From: Bordetella parapertussis
GTDB lineage: Bacteria > Pseudomonadota > Gammaproteobacteria > Burkholderiales > Casimicrobiaceae
Reading direction: 5' to 3'
NCBI GenBank assembly: GCA_943331295.2
Contig: CALQLA020000008.1
Location: 62,001 to 126,000 of the forward strand
Length of the DNA stretch: 64,000 nucleotides
Positions 36,401 through 44,811 of the stretch are shown one piece after another (position 1 is the stretch's first letter; every line of letters starts with the position of its first letter). The position numbers were made by a program, and so were the translations under genes. The notes beneath the pieces were generated by a model. It worked only from the letters and a program-made list of their open reading frames with translations. It made no database searches and was not told the DNA's origin.

Positions 36401-36468
36401 ACGACGACGACGAGCGCCACCGACCGCCAGTGCGGGCGCCAGGGTGGGGATGCGACGTTGACGGACAT
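33436..36468 (-). CDS. Hybrid sensor histidine kinase with Cache-like sensor, two PAS, receiver
   Basis: This protein of about 1010 residues has a membrane helix at residues 16-34 and a large periplasmic sensor (about 35-300) with Cache-type strands such as [20 protein letters not shown] second helix lies near 303-325 and a coiled linker ([17 protein letters not shown]) follows. Two PAS domains come next ([33 protein letters not shown]). The kinase core has the phosphoacceptor H645 in [13 protein letters not shown]-box [15 protein letters not shown] and [10 protein letters not shown] receiver ends the protein, with acidic pair VEDE, D938 in [13 protein letters not shown] and the LTKP Lys. The ligand is unknown. 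It is coupled to the Nudix/MBL gene downstream and divergent from nikR. TTGACA at 36671-36666 may be its -35. Confidence 0.93.
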   Translation of the reverse strand: MSVNVASPPWRPHWRSVALVVVVLLAGTVYWWQFLASQEAERQRATAEAARRAAQLADVIALQADTLFGAVDVTLQQLALEYTAKSAEGFDATMRNSIAAFPSGAIIQIGVTDAAGLLVSATLPFKAPVDLSDREHIRIHLGATEARMFIGPPVFGRVSGQWSIQFSRPVLAAGRFAGVIVVSVSPQYLAGLLGRVAMNPGDALSVVRTDRQHLARSVALEAAMTSQVPADRPYFSREQREGEVYLQASQIEGTSRLFGWKRLPRYDAIAVVGLDATAALGTLDARQAASRRVNLLGTALSLLFATAIIVLLESLRQARDGLERRVAERTRELEAETAERKRGADALRDLSEAVEQAGEGVATTDLAGNIHYVNRAWARMHGWEADALAGRQLAVFHTAEQMRDEVEPALARLRSDGYLSAEVNHIRRDGTTFPTAMTATLLKDARGQPIGALAVLRDITAEVAARSRLDASESRFRRVLEATAVPLAYLDGTGAITFRNQRFLDVLGYTADEVPTIAEWWVRAYPDPDYRRQVMARWQESVAKPHAGGAVGPNGEVMIHCRSGEVRAFEIAGIPLGDSMVVTFVDVTERKRNEVELAQHRVNLQQLVARRTAELEASNASLVAAKEAAETANRAKSSFIANMSHEIRTPLNAITGLSYLLKRSGLTPEQADRLDKIGTAGEHLLEIINAILDLSKIDAGKFELEEAAVDLGQIAANVVSIIAEPARAKGLAVAIEAAPISSGLVGDPVRLQQALLNYAGNAVKFTKAGGVTLRTRVEEDTAADILVRFEVQDTGIGVAPGILPKLFSSFEQGDNSITREYGGTGLGLAITRRLAALMGGDAGVESPASGGSTFWFTARLKKGRPAAAPAAPVAAVTAAPADPQLRGRRILLVEDEPINREVMLELLRDAGLVVDVAVDGVEAVEIAERGDHELILMDMQMPRMDGIEATRRIRQLPRGARVPIVALTANAFAEDRAKCFEAGMNDHLTKPVDPDDLLAMMSSWLGELPR

Positions 36469-36744
36469 TCGACGGTGGGGATACGCGCGGCGGGCAACGG
36501 CTCGCCGCGCTGCGCACGCATTGGACGGGTTCCCGCCTGATTTTACGCGCAAATCCGGCGGTCCCGTCCAACGTGCCGCCGGCACGATTGCCGGTGGTTG
36601 GAAACCGATTGCCACGCGCCGGCCGGTGCCCCGGGGGCGCGGGATTTTCAACGCCGGCAGGTTGCTGTCAAAATGCCCGCTGGCGCCGCTGCAGCCGCGG
36701 CCGCGCCCGTCCCGCCTCCGGGCGCACGACAGGAAGGAATCCCG

Positions 36745-37215
36745 ATGGAACGAATCACGATGTCGATCGACGAGGAACTCGCGGCGGCGTTCGACGCGCT
36801 GATCGCGGCGCGCGGCTACGCCAGCCGCTCCGAGGCGATGCGCGACCTGCTGCGCCGCGAGGTCGAGGCCAACCGCGTCAAGTACTCGCCGCGCACGCAC
36901 TGCGTGGCCAGCCTGTCCTACGTCTACAACCACCACGTCCGCGACCTCGCGGAGCGGCTGACCGGCGCCCAGCATGCGCATCACGACCTCGTGGTGGCGA
37001 CGACGCACATTCACCTCGACCACGAGCACTGCCTCGAGAACGTCATGCTCAAGGGACCGACCGCCGCCGTGCGCGCGTTCGCCGACAGCATCCGCGCCGA
37101 GCGCGGCGTGAGCTACGGCCAGATCAACGTGATCACCGTCGAAAGCAGCGACCGGCATGCGCTGTCCGGGACGCACAACCACCCCGGCCACCAGCACCTC
37201 ACGCCGCATCCCTAG
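36745..37215 (+). CDS. nikR: Nickel-responsive regulator NikR
   Basis: This 156-residue ribbon-helix-helix repressor has a C-terminal ACT-like nickel domain. [20 protein letters not shown] and [14 protein letters not shown] form the DNA-binding part. The high-affinity square-planar nickel ligands match E. coli NikR shifted by one: H77, H88 and H90 in THIHLDH, and C96 in [11 protein letters not shown]. Nickel binding makes it repress nickel uptake. A ribosome-binding AGGAAGGA precedes the ATG. No nik ABC genes adjoin it, but a NicO-type nickel transporter gene lies 7.6 kb away and is a plausible target. Confidence 0.96.
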   Translation: MERITMSIDEELAAAFDALIAARGYASRSEAMRDLLRREVEANRVKYSPRTHCVASLSYVYNHHVRDLAERLTGAQHAHHDLVVATTHIHLDHEHCLENVMLKGPTAAVRAFADSIRAERGVSYGQINVITVESSDRHALSGTHNHPGHQHLTPHP

Positions 37216-37326
37216 CCACGCGGAGCGCGACGGGTGCCGGCCGCGGTCGCCGCTTTACGCCGCCGGGCGCGCGACGGACAATGGGACGAACCATGGAATG
37301 GACCAACCCCGCTGCCGGAATCCGCA

Positions 37327-37638
37327 ATGAATCGCATCCACGTGCTGTGGGCGACGGTCGCGCTGGCCGTCGCGCTGCCGCTGGCCGCGCAAGCGCCGGC
37401 CGCGCCGACGCGCGCGGCGCTGCTCTACGAAACCCACTGCATCGCGTGCCACGACAACCACGCGCACTGGCGGAACGGCCGGCTCGCGAGCGACTGGCCG
37501 AGCCTCGCGGCGCAGGTCCGGCGCTGGCAGGACAACGCCGGGCTGCAATGGACGAGCGACGACATCGATGAGGTTGCCCGGTACCTCAACGCGACGATCT
37601 ACCGGTTTCCCGAGCCGTCGGTAAAGCAGATCGGCTGA
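37327..37638 (+). CDS. Small periplasmic c-type cytochrome
   Basis: This 103-residue protein has a signal peptide (HVLWATVALAVALPLAAQA) and one haem site, C38-I-A-C41-H42 in ETHCIACHDNHAHW. The candidate axial Met of the longer cytochromes is absent. There is a Trp-rich helix and ARYLNATIYRF near the C-terminus, a fold seen in short diheme-family-related cytochromes. It would carry one electron in the periplasm. It stands between nikR and an NTF2-like gene, 111 bases after nikR. Confidence 0.85.
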   Translation: MNRIHVLWATVALAVALPLAAQAPAAPTRAALLYETHCIACHDNHAHWRNGRLASDWPSLAAQVRRWQDNAGLQWTSDDIDEVARYLNATIYRFPEPSVKQIG

Positions 37639-37657
37639 CCCGCCGGAGGACGCCCCC

Positions 37658-38047
37658 GTGACCACCGACACCCTCGCCCGCTGGCATCGCCTCGTCGCCG
37701 ACCGGAGCGCGCGCGACCTCGGCGCGCTGCTTGCCGACGACGTCGTGTTCCATTCGCCCGTCGTGCACGCGCCCCAGGTTGGCAAGGCGATCGCCACGCT
37801 GTACCTCGGCGCAGCGCTGCGCGTGTTCCTCAACCCGACGTTCCGGTACGTGCGCGAGCTCGCCGGCCCGCGCGACGCCGTGCTGGAGTTCGAGGTCGAG
37901 ATCGACGGCGTCGCGGTGAACGGCGTCGACATGATCACGTGGAACGACGCCGGGCAGATCGTCGCCTTCAAGGTGATGCTGCGGCCGCTGAAGGCGATCA
38001 ACCTGATTCACCAGAAGATGGCCGCGATGCTGCAGGCGTGGCAGTAG
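37658..38047 (+). CDS. NTF2-like/SnoaL-fold protein
   Basis: This 129-residue protein has the cone-shaped NTF2 pattern: HRLVADRSARDLGALLADDVVFHSPVV at the start, a mid helix with conserved Leu, and paired strands (AVLEFEVEIDGVAVNGVDMIT, QIVAFKVMLRPL). The family includes many small isomerases and ligand carriers; no catalytic residues can be named here. GTG at 37658 follows GGAGGA. It is 19 bases after the cytochrome gene, so both may be co-transcribed. Confidence 0.78.
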   Translation: MTTDTLARWHRLVADRSARDLGALLADDVVFHSPVVHAPQVGKAIATLYLGAALRVFLNPTFRYVRELAGPRDAVLEFEVEIDGVAVNGVDMITWNDAGQIVAFKVMLRPLKAINLIHQKMAAMLQAWQ

Positions 38048-38148
38048 CCGGGCGACCCTGCTGTTGAGCGTCGTATGAAGAGGCGCCGCGCCGGGGCCTC
38101 CCGTGCCCGTCGCGCGCGTGAAATAATGCGGCATGCACCCCGAGACGA

Positions 38149-38352
38149 GATGGAACGCAGCCGCCGGAAGTGATCGCCCGCCTCAATGCGGCGAGCGTGA
38201 AGGCGCTGGCGGACCCCGAGGTCAGGAAGGCGCTGGCCTCCGAAGGCGCCGATCCGGTGGGCAGCACGCCGGAGGCGTTCGCGCTTTTCATCGCGGCCGA
38301 GAAGGATCGCCTCGGGAAGCTGATCCGCGCGTCGAAGATCGAGCTGCAATGA
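38149..38352 (+). pseudogene. C-terminal remnant of a Bug/TctC receptor
   Basis: In frame up to a TGA at 38350-38352 the sequence reads DGTQPPEVIARLNAASVKAL, DPEVRKALASEGADPVGSTP, and LIRASKIELQ. This is the last 65 residues of a TctC-type receptor with no N-terminal domain, signal peptide or ribosome-binding site. The preceding gene ends 100 bases upstream. Its stop overlaps the ATG of the next full receptor gene by four bases, suggesting that a tandem pair of receptors once existed and that a deletion removed most of the first. The remaining tail is likely not made or is inactive. Confidence 0.75.
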
Positions 38353-39356
38353 CCGGCGCCGCCCCCATCCCCGTGCGCGCCGGACGGACCGTGCTTGCCC
38401 TCGCCTGCGCCGCGCTGTTGGTCGCCGCCACTGGCGGCGCGCAGGCCGATCCCGCAGCCGCGTATCCGTCGAAGCCGATCCGGCTGATCGTGCCGTTCGC
38501 CTCGGGCGGCGGCACCGACGTCACGGCGCGCGCGATCGCGCAGAAGCTGACCGAAGCCTGGGGGCAACCGGTCGTCGTCGACAACAAGCCCGGTGCCAAC
38601 GGGACGATCGGCGTCGACATCGCGGCGAAGGCGGCACCCGACGGCTACACGCTGACGATGATCTCGTCGTCGCACACGGTCAACGTGAGCCTGTACCGGA
38701 GCCTGCCCTACGACCTCGTCCGCGACCTCGCGCCGATCACGCAGGCAACCACGCAACCGTATGCGCTGGTCGTCACGCCGTCGCTGCCGGCGAAGTCGGT
38801 CGCCGAGCTGGTCGCGCTGGCGAAGGCGAAGCCGGGCACCCTCAACTACGGCTCGTCGGGGATCGGGGGGCTCTCCCACCTGTCGGGCGCGCTGTTCGCG
38901 TCGCTGGCCGGCATCAAGCTGACGCACATTCCGTACAAGGGCGGCGCGCCGGCGATGACCGACGTGATCGGCGGCCAGATCGACATGCTGTTCTCGACGC
39001 TGCTGCAGTCGCACGCGCACATCGAGGCGGGCAAGCTGCGCGCGCTCGCGGTCACCACGGCGCGCCGCTCGCCCGCGTCGCCGCAGCTGCCGACGATGAT
39101 CGAGGCTGGCGTCCCCGGCTTCGAAGTCTCCGGGTGGTACGGCGTGCTCGCGCCGGCGGGAACGCCGCCGGCGATCGTCGCCAAGCTCAACCGCGAGATG
39201 GTGCGCATCCTGCACCTGCCCTCGGTGCGCGCCCACCTCGCCACCGACGGTTCCGAGCCGGTCGGCAGCACGCCCGACGAATTCGCCGCGCACATCCGCT
39301 CGGAGATCGCGAAGTGGCGGCGGGTGGTTGCCGACGCCGGCATCAAGGCCGAGTAG
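38349..39356 (+). CDS. Bug/TctC-family periplasmic receptor 3
   Basis: This 335-residue receptor has a signal peptide (ALACAALLVAATGGAQA). All TctC markers are intact: YPSKPIRLIVPFASGGGTDV, VVDNKPGANGTIGVD, APDGYTLTMI, YGSSGIGGLSHLSGAL and HIPYKGGAPAMTDVIGGQID. The ATG overlaps the stop of a receptor remnant by four bases. The amidase gene starts 48 bases downstream and another receptor follows that one, so this looks like an import-plus-hydrolysis cassette for an amide-containing compound; that is inferred. Confidence 0.94.
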   Translation: MTGAAPIPVRAGRTVLALACAALLVAATGGAQADPAAAYPSKPIRLIVPFASGGGTDVTARAIAQKLTEAWGQPVVVDNKPGANGTIGVDIAAKAAPDGYTLTMISSSHTVNVSLYRSLPYDLVRDLAPITQATTQPYALVVTPSLPAKSVAELVALAKAKPGTLNYGSSGIGGLSHLSGALFASLAGIKLTHIPYKGGAPAMTDVIGGQIDMLFSTLLQSHAHIEAGKLRALAVTTARRSPASPQLPTMIEAGVPGFEVSGWYGVLAPAGTPPAIVAKLNREMVRILHLPSVRAHLATDGSEPVGSTPDEFAAHIRSEIAKWRRVVADAGIKAE

Positions 39357-39404
39357 CCACGACAATTGCCACCCTCGCGCGATGCGCGCCGACCGGGAGT
39401 CCGC

Positions 39405-41045
39405 ATGTCCGAAGAACTTTGTTTCCTCTCCCTCGCCGATGCCGCAGCGCGCATCCGCGAGGGATCGCTGTCGCCCGTCGAACTGGCCGAGGCGCACCTC
39501 GAGCGCATCGTGGCGATCGACGGCCAGCTCAACGCCTACCTCACCGTCACCGCCGATCGCGCGCGGCAGCAGGCACGCGCAGCGGCAGCCGAGATCGCCC
39601 GCGGCGCGTATCGCGGGCCGCTGCACGGCATACCGTTCGGGCTGAAGGACATGTTCGAGACGCGCGGCGTGCCGACCACCGCGCATTCGAAGCTGCTCGC
39701 GAACAACGTCCCGGCAACCGACGCCGGCGTCGTGCAGAAGCTCTACGCGGCCGGCGCCACGCTGCTCGGCAAGCACGCGCTGCACGAGTTCGCGCACGGC
39801 GGCCCGTCGTTCGACCTGCCGTGGCCGCCGGCGCGCAATCCCTGGCACACCGGGCACTACACCGGCAGCTCCAGCACCGGCTCCGGCGCGGCGGTGGCGG
39901 GCGGGCTTGCGACGTTCGCGCTCGGCACCGACACCGGCGGCTCCGTGCGCACGCCGGCGTGGATGTGCGGCATCGTCGGATTCAAGCCCACGTTCGGCCT
40001 GGTCGGCCGCGGCGGCGTGATCCCGTTCTCGGCGAGCTGCGACCACGTCGGGCCGCTCACCCGCACGGTCGAGGACGCCGCGCTGGTGCTGCAGGCGATC
40101 GCCGGCCACGACGCGCGCGACCCCGGCAGCGCGCGCCGCGACGTTCCCGACTTCACCGCTGGCTTCGGGCGTGGGCTCGCCGGCCTGCGCTTCGGCGTGC
40201 TGCGCCACCACTTCGAGGAGGACACGACCGCGAACGCGGAACTCCGTGCCGCGCTCGATGCGGCACTCGACGTGCTGCGCGACCAGGGCGCGCACCTCGA
40301 GGACGTCCGCGTCCGCCCGCTGCACGACTACTACAGCGTGCGGATCATGCTGACCGAATCCGAGCTGTTCGCGCGCCACCAGCACCACCTCGCCCGCCAT
40401 GCGCACGACTACGGCCATCACTTCCTCGGCCGCACGCTCGCCGCCGCGCTGTTCAGCGGCGCGGACTACATCGCGGCACAGCGCGAGCGCCGGCGCATCA
40501 TCGCCGAGATGCAGCCTCTCTATGCGCGCTTCGACGGGCTCATCACCACCGGTGCGGGCCCGGCACCCCACCTCGACCACCATCGCAGCATCGGCGCGCA
40601 GCAGAAGTGGTCGACGCCCAGCATGGGGACGATGTGCAGCGTGACGGGCGCGCCGGCGCTGGCGCTACCCTGTGGCTTCAGCCGGAGCGGGCTGCCGCTC
40701 GGAATGCAGGTCTCGGGCCGCCCGTTCGAGGATGCGGCGCTGCTCGCGATCGGGCACGCGTACGAACGCGCCGCGGGCTGGCACCTGCGCCATCCGGCGC
40801 TCGTGCCCGGCGCCCCGCCCGCCGCGATCGACCTCCGCACGGAGCCGGTGGCCGCGGCCGACGTCGCGCCCGACGTGCGGGCGCACGTCGACGCCGCCGT
40901 ACGCCACGCCGGGCTGGAACTCGACGCGGCCGCGCTCGCGCTGCTGCACGAATCGGCGCCCTGGGCGCTGGCGATGGCGCGGCGGCTGCCGCGCGACATC
41001 GCCTGGACCGACGAGCAGGCGGCGGTGTTCACGCTGGAGCGCTGA
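39405..41045 (+). CDS. Amidase signature family hydrolase
   Basis: This 546-residue cytoplasmic enzyme has the Ser-cisSer-Lys triad of amidases: Lys in GLKDMFETRGVPTT, the glycine/serine loop GSSSTGSGAAVAGGLATFAL and the nucleophile Ser in TDTGGSVRTPAWMCG. The length and ending are close to AtzE/GatA-like amidases that hydrolyse aliphatic or aromatic amides rather than charged tRNA; GatB and GatC are absent. GGGAG precedes the ATG. Two Bug receptors flank it on the same strand, suggesting that its substrate is taken up by them. Confidence 0.93.
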   Translation: MSEELCFLSLADAAARIREGSLSPVELAEAHLERIVAIDGQLNAYLTVTADRARQQARAAAAEIARGAYRGPLHGIPFGLKDMFETRGVPTTAHSKLLANNVPATDAGVVQKLYAAGATLLGKHALHEFAHGGPSFDLPWPPARNPWHTGHYTGSSSTGSGAAVAGGLATFALGTDTGGSVRTPAWMCGIVGFKPTFGLVGRGGVIPFSASCDHVGPLTRTVEDAALVLQAIAGHDARDPGSARRDVPDFTAGFGRGLAGLRFGVLRHHFEEDTTANAELRAALDAALDVLRDQGAHLEDVRVRPLHDYYSVRIMLTESELFARHQHHLARHAHDYGHHFLGRTLAAALFSGADYIAAQRERRRIIAEMQPLYARFDGLITTGAGPAPHLDHHRSIGAQQKWSTPSMGTMCSVTGAPALALPCGFSRSGLPLGMQVSGRPFEDAALLAIGHAYERAAGWHLRHPALVPGAPPAAIDLRTEPVAAADVAPDVRAHVDAAVRHAGLELDAAALALLHESAPWALAMARRLPRDIAWTDEQAAVFTLER

Positions 41046-41181
41046 CCCGCCGCGCGCGCCAGGCCCGCCGGCCGCACCACCGTGGGCGGCGGCGCACGAC
41101 AACCCTGCGCGAACGACAACGCTGGCCAGATGCCGATCGCGCCGCTACGATGGCGGCTGCCCATCCGAGGAGACCGACATC

Positions 41182-42165
41182 ATGGCAGCACGCAACGCGG
41201 CAGCATCCCTGGCGATCATGATGGGCGCGCTGACGGTCGCGCTCGTGCCGGTCGCATCCGGCCAGGCCTGGCCGGCCAAGCCGATCAAGCTCGTCGTCAC
41301 CTTCCCTGCGGGCGGCGGCGCCGACTTCGTCGCCCGGGCCGTCGCGCCGAAGCTGGGCGATGCGCTGGGCCAGCCGGTCGTCATCGACAACCGCGCCGGC
41401 GCCGGCGGCGCGACCGGCAACGAGGTCGTCGCCAAGTCCGCGCCCGACGGCTACACGCTGCTGCTGGGCGCCGCGGGCGCGATGACGATCCTCCCGCACC
41501 TCTACGACAAGGTGTCCTTCGATACCTTCAAGGATTTCGAGCCCGTCTGCCTCGTCGGCTCGAGCCCGTTCGTGCTGACGCTGAATCCCGCCGTCGCCGC
41601 GAAGACCGTGGCCGAGCTCACCGCCTATGCCAAAGCCAACCCGGGCAAGCTCAACTACGGCTCGTCCGGCAACGGCGGCGCGCCGCACCTCGCCGGCGAG
41701 CTGTACCGGAGCATGACCGGCGCCGACATCGTGCACGTGCCCTACAAGGGCCTCGCCCCCGCGCTGACCGACCTCCTCGGCGGGCAGGTGCAGATCGTCT
41801 TCGCCGACGTCGGGCTGGTGTCGGGGCATCTCAAGGCCGGCAAGCTGAAGGGCATCGCGGTGACCGGCCCGACGCGCTCCACCGCGCTGCCGGAGCTGCC
41901 GACAATGATCGAGGCCGGCGTCGCGGGCTACCAGGCGGGCACCTGGTACGGCGTGTTCGCGCCGACGGGCACGCCGGCCGCGATCGTGACGCGCGTCAAC
42001 GCCGAGCTGGTGAAGATCCTCGCCCTGCCGGAGATCAAGGCGCAGTTCGCGGCGCAGGGCGTGGAAACGGGCGGCGGGCGCCCGGAGCAGTTCGCGGCGC
42101 TGATCCGCGAGGACTACGCGAAGTGGGGCAAGCTCATCAAGGAAGCCAACATCAAGCCGGAGTGA
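41182..42165 (+). CDS. Bug/TctC-family periplasmic receptor 4
   Basis: This 327-residue receptor has a signal peptide to about ASGQA, then WPAKPIKLVVTFPAGGGADF, VVIDNRAGAGGATGN, APDGYTLLLG, YGSSGNGGAPHLAGELY and HVPYKGLAPALTDLLGGQVQ, ending IKEANIKPE. GAGGAG precedes the ATG. It lies 136 bases past the amidase gene, in which I see no other gene, and is probably expressed with or near it. The permease for it is not in the window. Confidence 0.94.
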   Translation: MAARNAAASLAIMMGALTVALVPVASGQAWPAKPIKLVVTFPAGGGADFVARAVAPKLGDALGQPVVIDNRAGAGGATGNEVVAKSAPDGYTLLLGAAGAMTILPHLYDKVSFDTFKDFEPVCLVGSSPFVLTLNPAVAAKTVAELTAYAKANPGKLNYGSSGNGGAPHLAGELYRSMTGADIVHVPYKGLAPALTDLLGGQVQIVFADVGLVSGHLKAGKLKGIAVTGPTRSTALPELPTMIEAGVAGYQAGTWYGVFAPTGTPAAIVTRVNAELVKILALPEIKAQFAAQGVETGGGRPEQFAALIREDYAKWGKLIKEANIKPE

Positions 42166-42294
42166 GCCGCGCCCGGTGCGCTGCCGGCGCGCCGGCGGCG
42201 GTCGCGGCATCCGGCACGGCGCGACCGGTTATCGCCCTATGACACTTGGGAATCGCGTGCCCGGCCGCGGCTGCCGTCGTCTATCATTCGTCGC

Positions 42295-42954
42295 ATGATG
42301 CATGGGGCGAATTCCATCTTCGTCATCGACGCCGACCCGGCGGCGCGCGCCGGTTTCGCGGCGCTGGTCGCGACCTGCGGCTACGGCGTGCAGGCGTTCG
42401 CGTCGGCCGAGTCGTTTCTCGCGGGCGCGGCGATCGAGGCGCCCTGCTGCGCGGTGCTCGACACCCGCACCGCGGAGCTGGCCGGCTACGACCTGCGCGA
42501 GCGCATCGCAGCGCGCCATGCGGCCACCGCGATCGTGTTCGTGTCGCAGCGCAACGACGTCGAGACCGGCGTCGCCGCGATGAAGGCGGGCGCCATCGAT
42601 TTCCTGCTGAAGCCGGTGAAGCCCTCCGCCTTCCTCGACGCGATCACGCGCGCCGTCTCGCAATCGCTGCAGCGCCGCGCGGACATCTCCGACGCGATCT
42701 CGGCGCACCAGCGGTACGCGCGGTTGAGCCCGCGCGAGAGGCAGATCTTCGACCTGGTGCTGCAGGGGATGCGCAACAAGCAGATCGCGCAGGAGCTCGG
42801 CAGCTGCGAGGCCACCGTCAAGGTGCACCGCGCCCGCATCGCGCAGAAGCTCGGCGCGCGGACGCTGGTCGACCTGCTGGCGCTGGGCAGGCTGGTGGAT
42901 ACGCGGCGGCCGGCCGGCATCCCGGATGCCCGGATGCGTGCTGCGGAGTCCTAG
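42295..42954 (+). CDS. FixJ/NarL-type response regulator
   Basis: This 219-residue protein has a receiver with acidic pair D12/D14, phosphoacceptor D56 (VLDTRTAELAG), S84 and K106 (LLKPVKP), followed by a LuxR-type helix-turn-helix (LSPRERQIFDLVLQGMRNKQ, then ATVKVHRARIAQKLG). After the Asp the usual VRMP is replaced by TRTAEL, an unusual loop. It would activate transcription in response to a kinase; no kinase is adjacent. Its gene is convergent with the LysR gene, 39 bases apart. Confidence 0.92.
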   Translation: MMHGANSIFVIDADPAARAGFAALVATCGYGVQAFASAESFLAGAAIEAPCCAVLDTRTAELAGYDLRERIAARHAATAIVFVSQRNDVETGVAAMKAGAIDFLLKPVKPSAFLDAITRAVSQSLQRRADISDAISAHQRYARLSPRERQIFDLVLQGMRNKQIAQELGSCEATVKVHRARIAQKLGARTLVDLLALGRLVDTRRPAGIPDARMRAAES

Positions 42955-42993
42955 CGCGCGGACGCTGCCGGCGCGGCGACCGGAGGGCGGAGG

Positions 42994-43986
42994 CTAGGCG
43001 CGGCGGATTCGCCTCGGCGCCGGTCGCGCCGGCGCCGCCGGGGCATCGAGGCGCGTTGCCAGCAGCCCGCGAATCGCGCCGACCAGGTGCTGCGCCAGCG
43101 GGCTCGGTTCGCGCCCCTTCAGCATGGCCACCGCCATCGCGCCCATCACCGGCGGCAGGCCGACGGGCAGCTGCACCAGGAAATCCTTCGCCGGCGAGAA
43201 CGCGTGCTGCGACCGCAGCCCGAGCGACAGCATCCCGCCGTGCACCACCATCGCATGCAGGAAAGGGATCGAGCCGGTCTCGACGACGTGGCGCGGCATT
43301 TCCATCCCCAGCCGGCTGAAATTGCGACGGACGTGATCGACGAAGCAGGAGTCCGCCGGCACCGATGCCCACCGGTGACAAAGCAATTCGTCCCAGCCGA
43401 CCGCCTGCCTTCCGGCCAGCGGGTGGTCCCTGGCCGCCATCACCGTCAGCCGTTCCTCGAACAGCACCTCGACGGCGAGATCGCGCCCCGGATTGAAATG
43501 CGGCAGCCGGAAGATCGCCAGCTCGATGTCGCGCTTCTTCAGCCGCTCGACGAGCTCGGGCTCGTGTCCCTCGACCACCGTGACGAAGATGTCCGGATGG
43601 GCGGCGGTCAGGTGCGCGATCGCGATGGGCAGGAACGGCACGCCCGGCACCGGCACCGTCCCGACGCGCAGCGCGCCCTTCGCGCCGCTGGCGACGACGT
43701 CCAGCGCCTGCGCGGCGCTCTTCAGCTCGCCGAAGATCGCGGCGGCATGCGGCGCCAGCGACAACCCGTACACCGTCGGCTCGACGCCGCTGGCGTTGCG
43801 GTCGAACAACCGGACGCCCAGCACCGCTTCCAGGCTGCCGATCGCCTTGGTGACCGCCGGTTGCGTGATGTGCAGCGCGGCCGCCGCCTTGCGGAAGCTC
43901 CGGTGCTCGAGCACCGCGACGAACACGCGCAACTCGCCCATCTTGAGGTGCCGCGGCAGGCGCTCGATCAGGTCGGGGGCGGGCAT
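42994..43986 (-). CDS. LysR-family transcriptional regulator
   Basis: This 330-residue protein has an N-terminal winged helix (LRVFVAVLEHRSFRKAAAAL, ITQPAVTKAIGSLEAVLG, FDRNASGVEPT) and a periplasmic-binding-like effector domain. The RFFDRN-like wing and the 'GVEPT' spacing are typical of the GbpR/CbbR branch. Its effector is unknown. ATG at 43986 is chosen; the frame is open further upstream but crosses the hemG gene. It is 41 bases downstream of hemG and could be read from the same message. No divergent target gene is evident. Confidence 0.92.
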   Translation of the reverse strand: MPAPDLIERLPRHLKMGELRVFVAVLEHRSFRKAAAALHITQPAVTKAIGSLEAVLGVRLFDRNASGVEPTVYGLSLAPHAAAIFGELKSAAQALDVVASGAKGALRVGTVPVPGVPFLPIAIAHLTAAHPDIFVTVVEGHEPELVERLKKRDIELAIFRLPHFNPGRDLAVEVLFEERLTVMAARDHPLAGRQAVGWDELLCHRWASVPADSCFVDHVRRNFSRLGMEMPRHVVETGSIPFLHAMVVHGGMLSLGLRSQHAFSPAKDFLVQLPVGLPPVMGAMAVAMLKGREPSPLAQHLVGAIRGLLATRLDAPAAPARPAPRRIRRA

Positions 43987-44027
43987 GGCAGGCGGCGCGG
44001 GATCCTGGCGGACCGGATGGCGAGGCG

Positions 44028-44564
44028 TCACGACAGCGTCGAGAGATGCCGGCCGTAGGCGGCAACGCCGTCCCAATCGGTGTAGTCGACGACCGTCGAC
44101 GGATCGGTCGGGCCCTGCGTCATCTTCATGATGAGCTGGATCATCTTCCGCTCGTGCCAGGGCCAATTCGGATAGTCGACCTTGCCGGCGATCACCTTGA
44201 GGTCCCTGGGTTTCCACGCCGAGAGCTGCAGGAATTTCTGCATGTAGCGGTTGCCCTCGACGGTGGCCTTGGCGGGTGTCCGTGCGGTGACCGACACGTT
44301 GAAGAAGCTGCTCGGCTTCGCGTCGAGCCGTGCCCGGTGCGCGGCCACGAACGCGAAGACGCGCCTGTCGTAGGTGCCGTAGAGCACCGGCGCGCCGATC
44401 GCGACGACGTCGAAGGCGTCCCAGTCGAGACCTTCGCGCTCGGCTTCGACCAGGTCCATCCGGTCGGCGCGGCCGCCCGCGGCGACCACGCCGGCGGCGA
44501 TCGCCCGCGCCACGCGCGCGGTGTGACCGTTGCGACTCATGTACAGCACCAGCACGGACTTCAC
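44028..44564 (-). CDS. hemG: Menaquinone-dependent protoporphyrinogen IX dehydrogenase (HemG)
   Basis: This 178-residue flavodoxin-fold enzyme oxidises protoporphyrinogen IX to protoporphyrin IX in haem synthesis, passing electrons to menaquinone or ubiquinone. FMN-binding loop VLYMSRNGHTARVARAI, IGAPVLYGTYDRRVFAFV, FFNVSVTARTPAKATVEGN, YMQKFLQLSAWKP and IAGKVDYPNWPWHERKMIQL closely follow E. coli HemG, including the length (181 in E. coli) and the VVDYTDWDGV ending. An FNR-like box 140 bases upstream could couple it to low oxygen. It is divergent from the nickel transporter gene. Confidence 0.92.
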   Translation of the reverse strand: MKSVLVLYMSRNGHTARVARAIAAGVVAAGGRADRMDLVEAEREGLDWDAFDVVAIGAPVLYGTYDRRVFAFVAAHRARLDAKPSSFFNVSVTARTPAKATVEGNRYMQKFLQLSAWKPRDLKVIAGKVDYPNWPWHERKMIQLIMKMTQGPTDPSTVVDYTDWDGVAAYGRHLSTLS

Positions 44565-44703
44565 GCATCTCTCCTTCGGCGGGGTTCATCGGAGCCGCAC
44601 GCCGCGTCAGCCAAGGCTAGCACGGAGCGGCACGCGGCGCCTGCCGGGCGGATGCTCCCCGGCGCCGCATCCGTCACGCTCGCGGGTAGCCGCTGACGCG
44701 GCG

Positions 44704-44717
44704 TTGATCCAGGTCAA
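44704..44717. promoter_or_regulatory. FNR/Anr-type binding site
   Basis: TTGATCCAGGTCAA matches the consensus TTGATNNNNATCAA with one mismatch in a dyad of correct spacing. It lies in the 247-base gap between hemG and the nickel transporter, centred about 100 bases before the nicO start and 146 before hemG. A TATGAC-like -10 candidate sits about 45 bases further toward nicO. Chance occurrence in G+C-rich DNA is unlikely but not excluded. Confidence 0.55.
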
Positions 44718-44811
44718 CAACCGCGCCGCGTCGGGACTTGCGCCGCGGTAGGACAATATGACACATTCGTCACACGCCCGATTCCCGCGCAACCCGGAGA
44801 AGCCGACCGCG

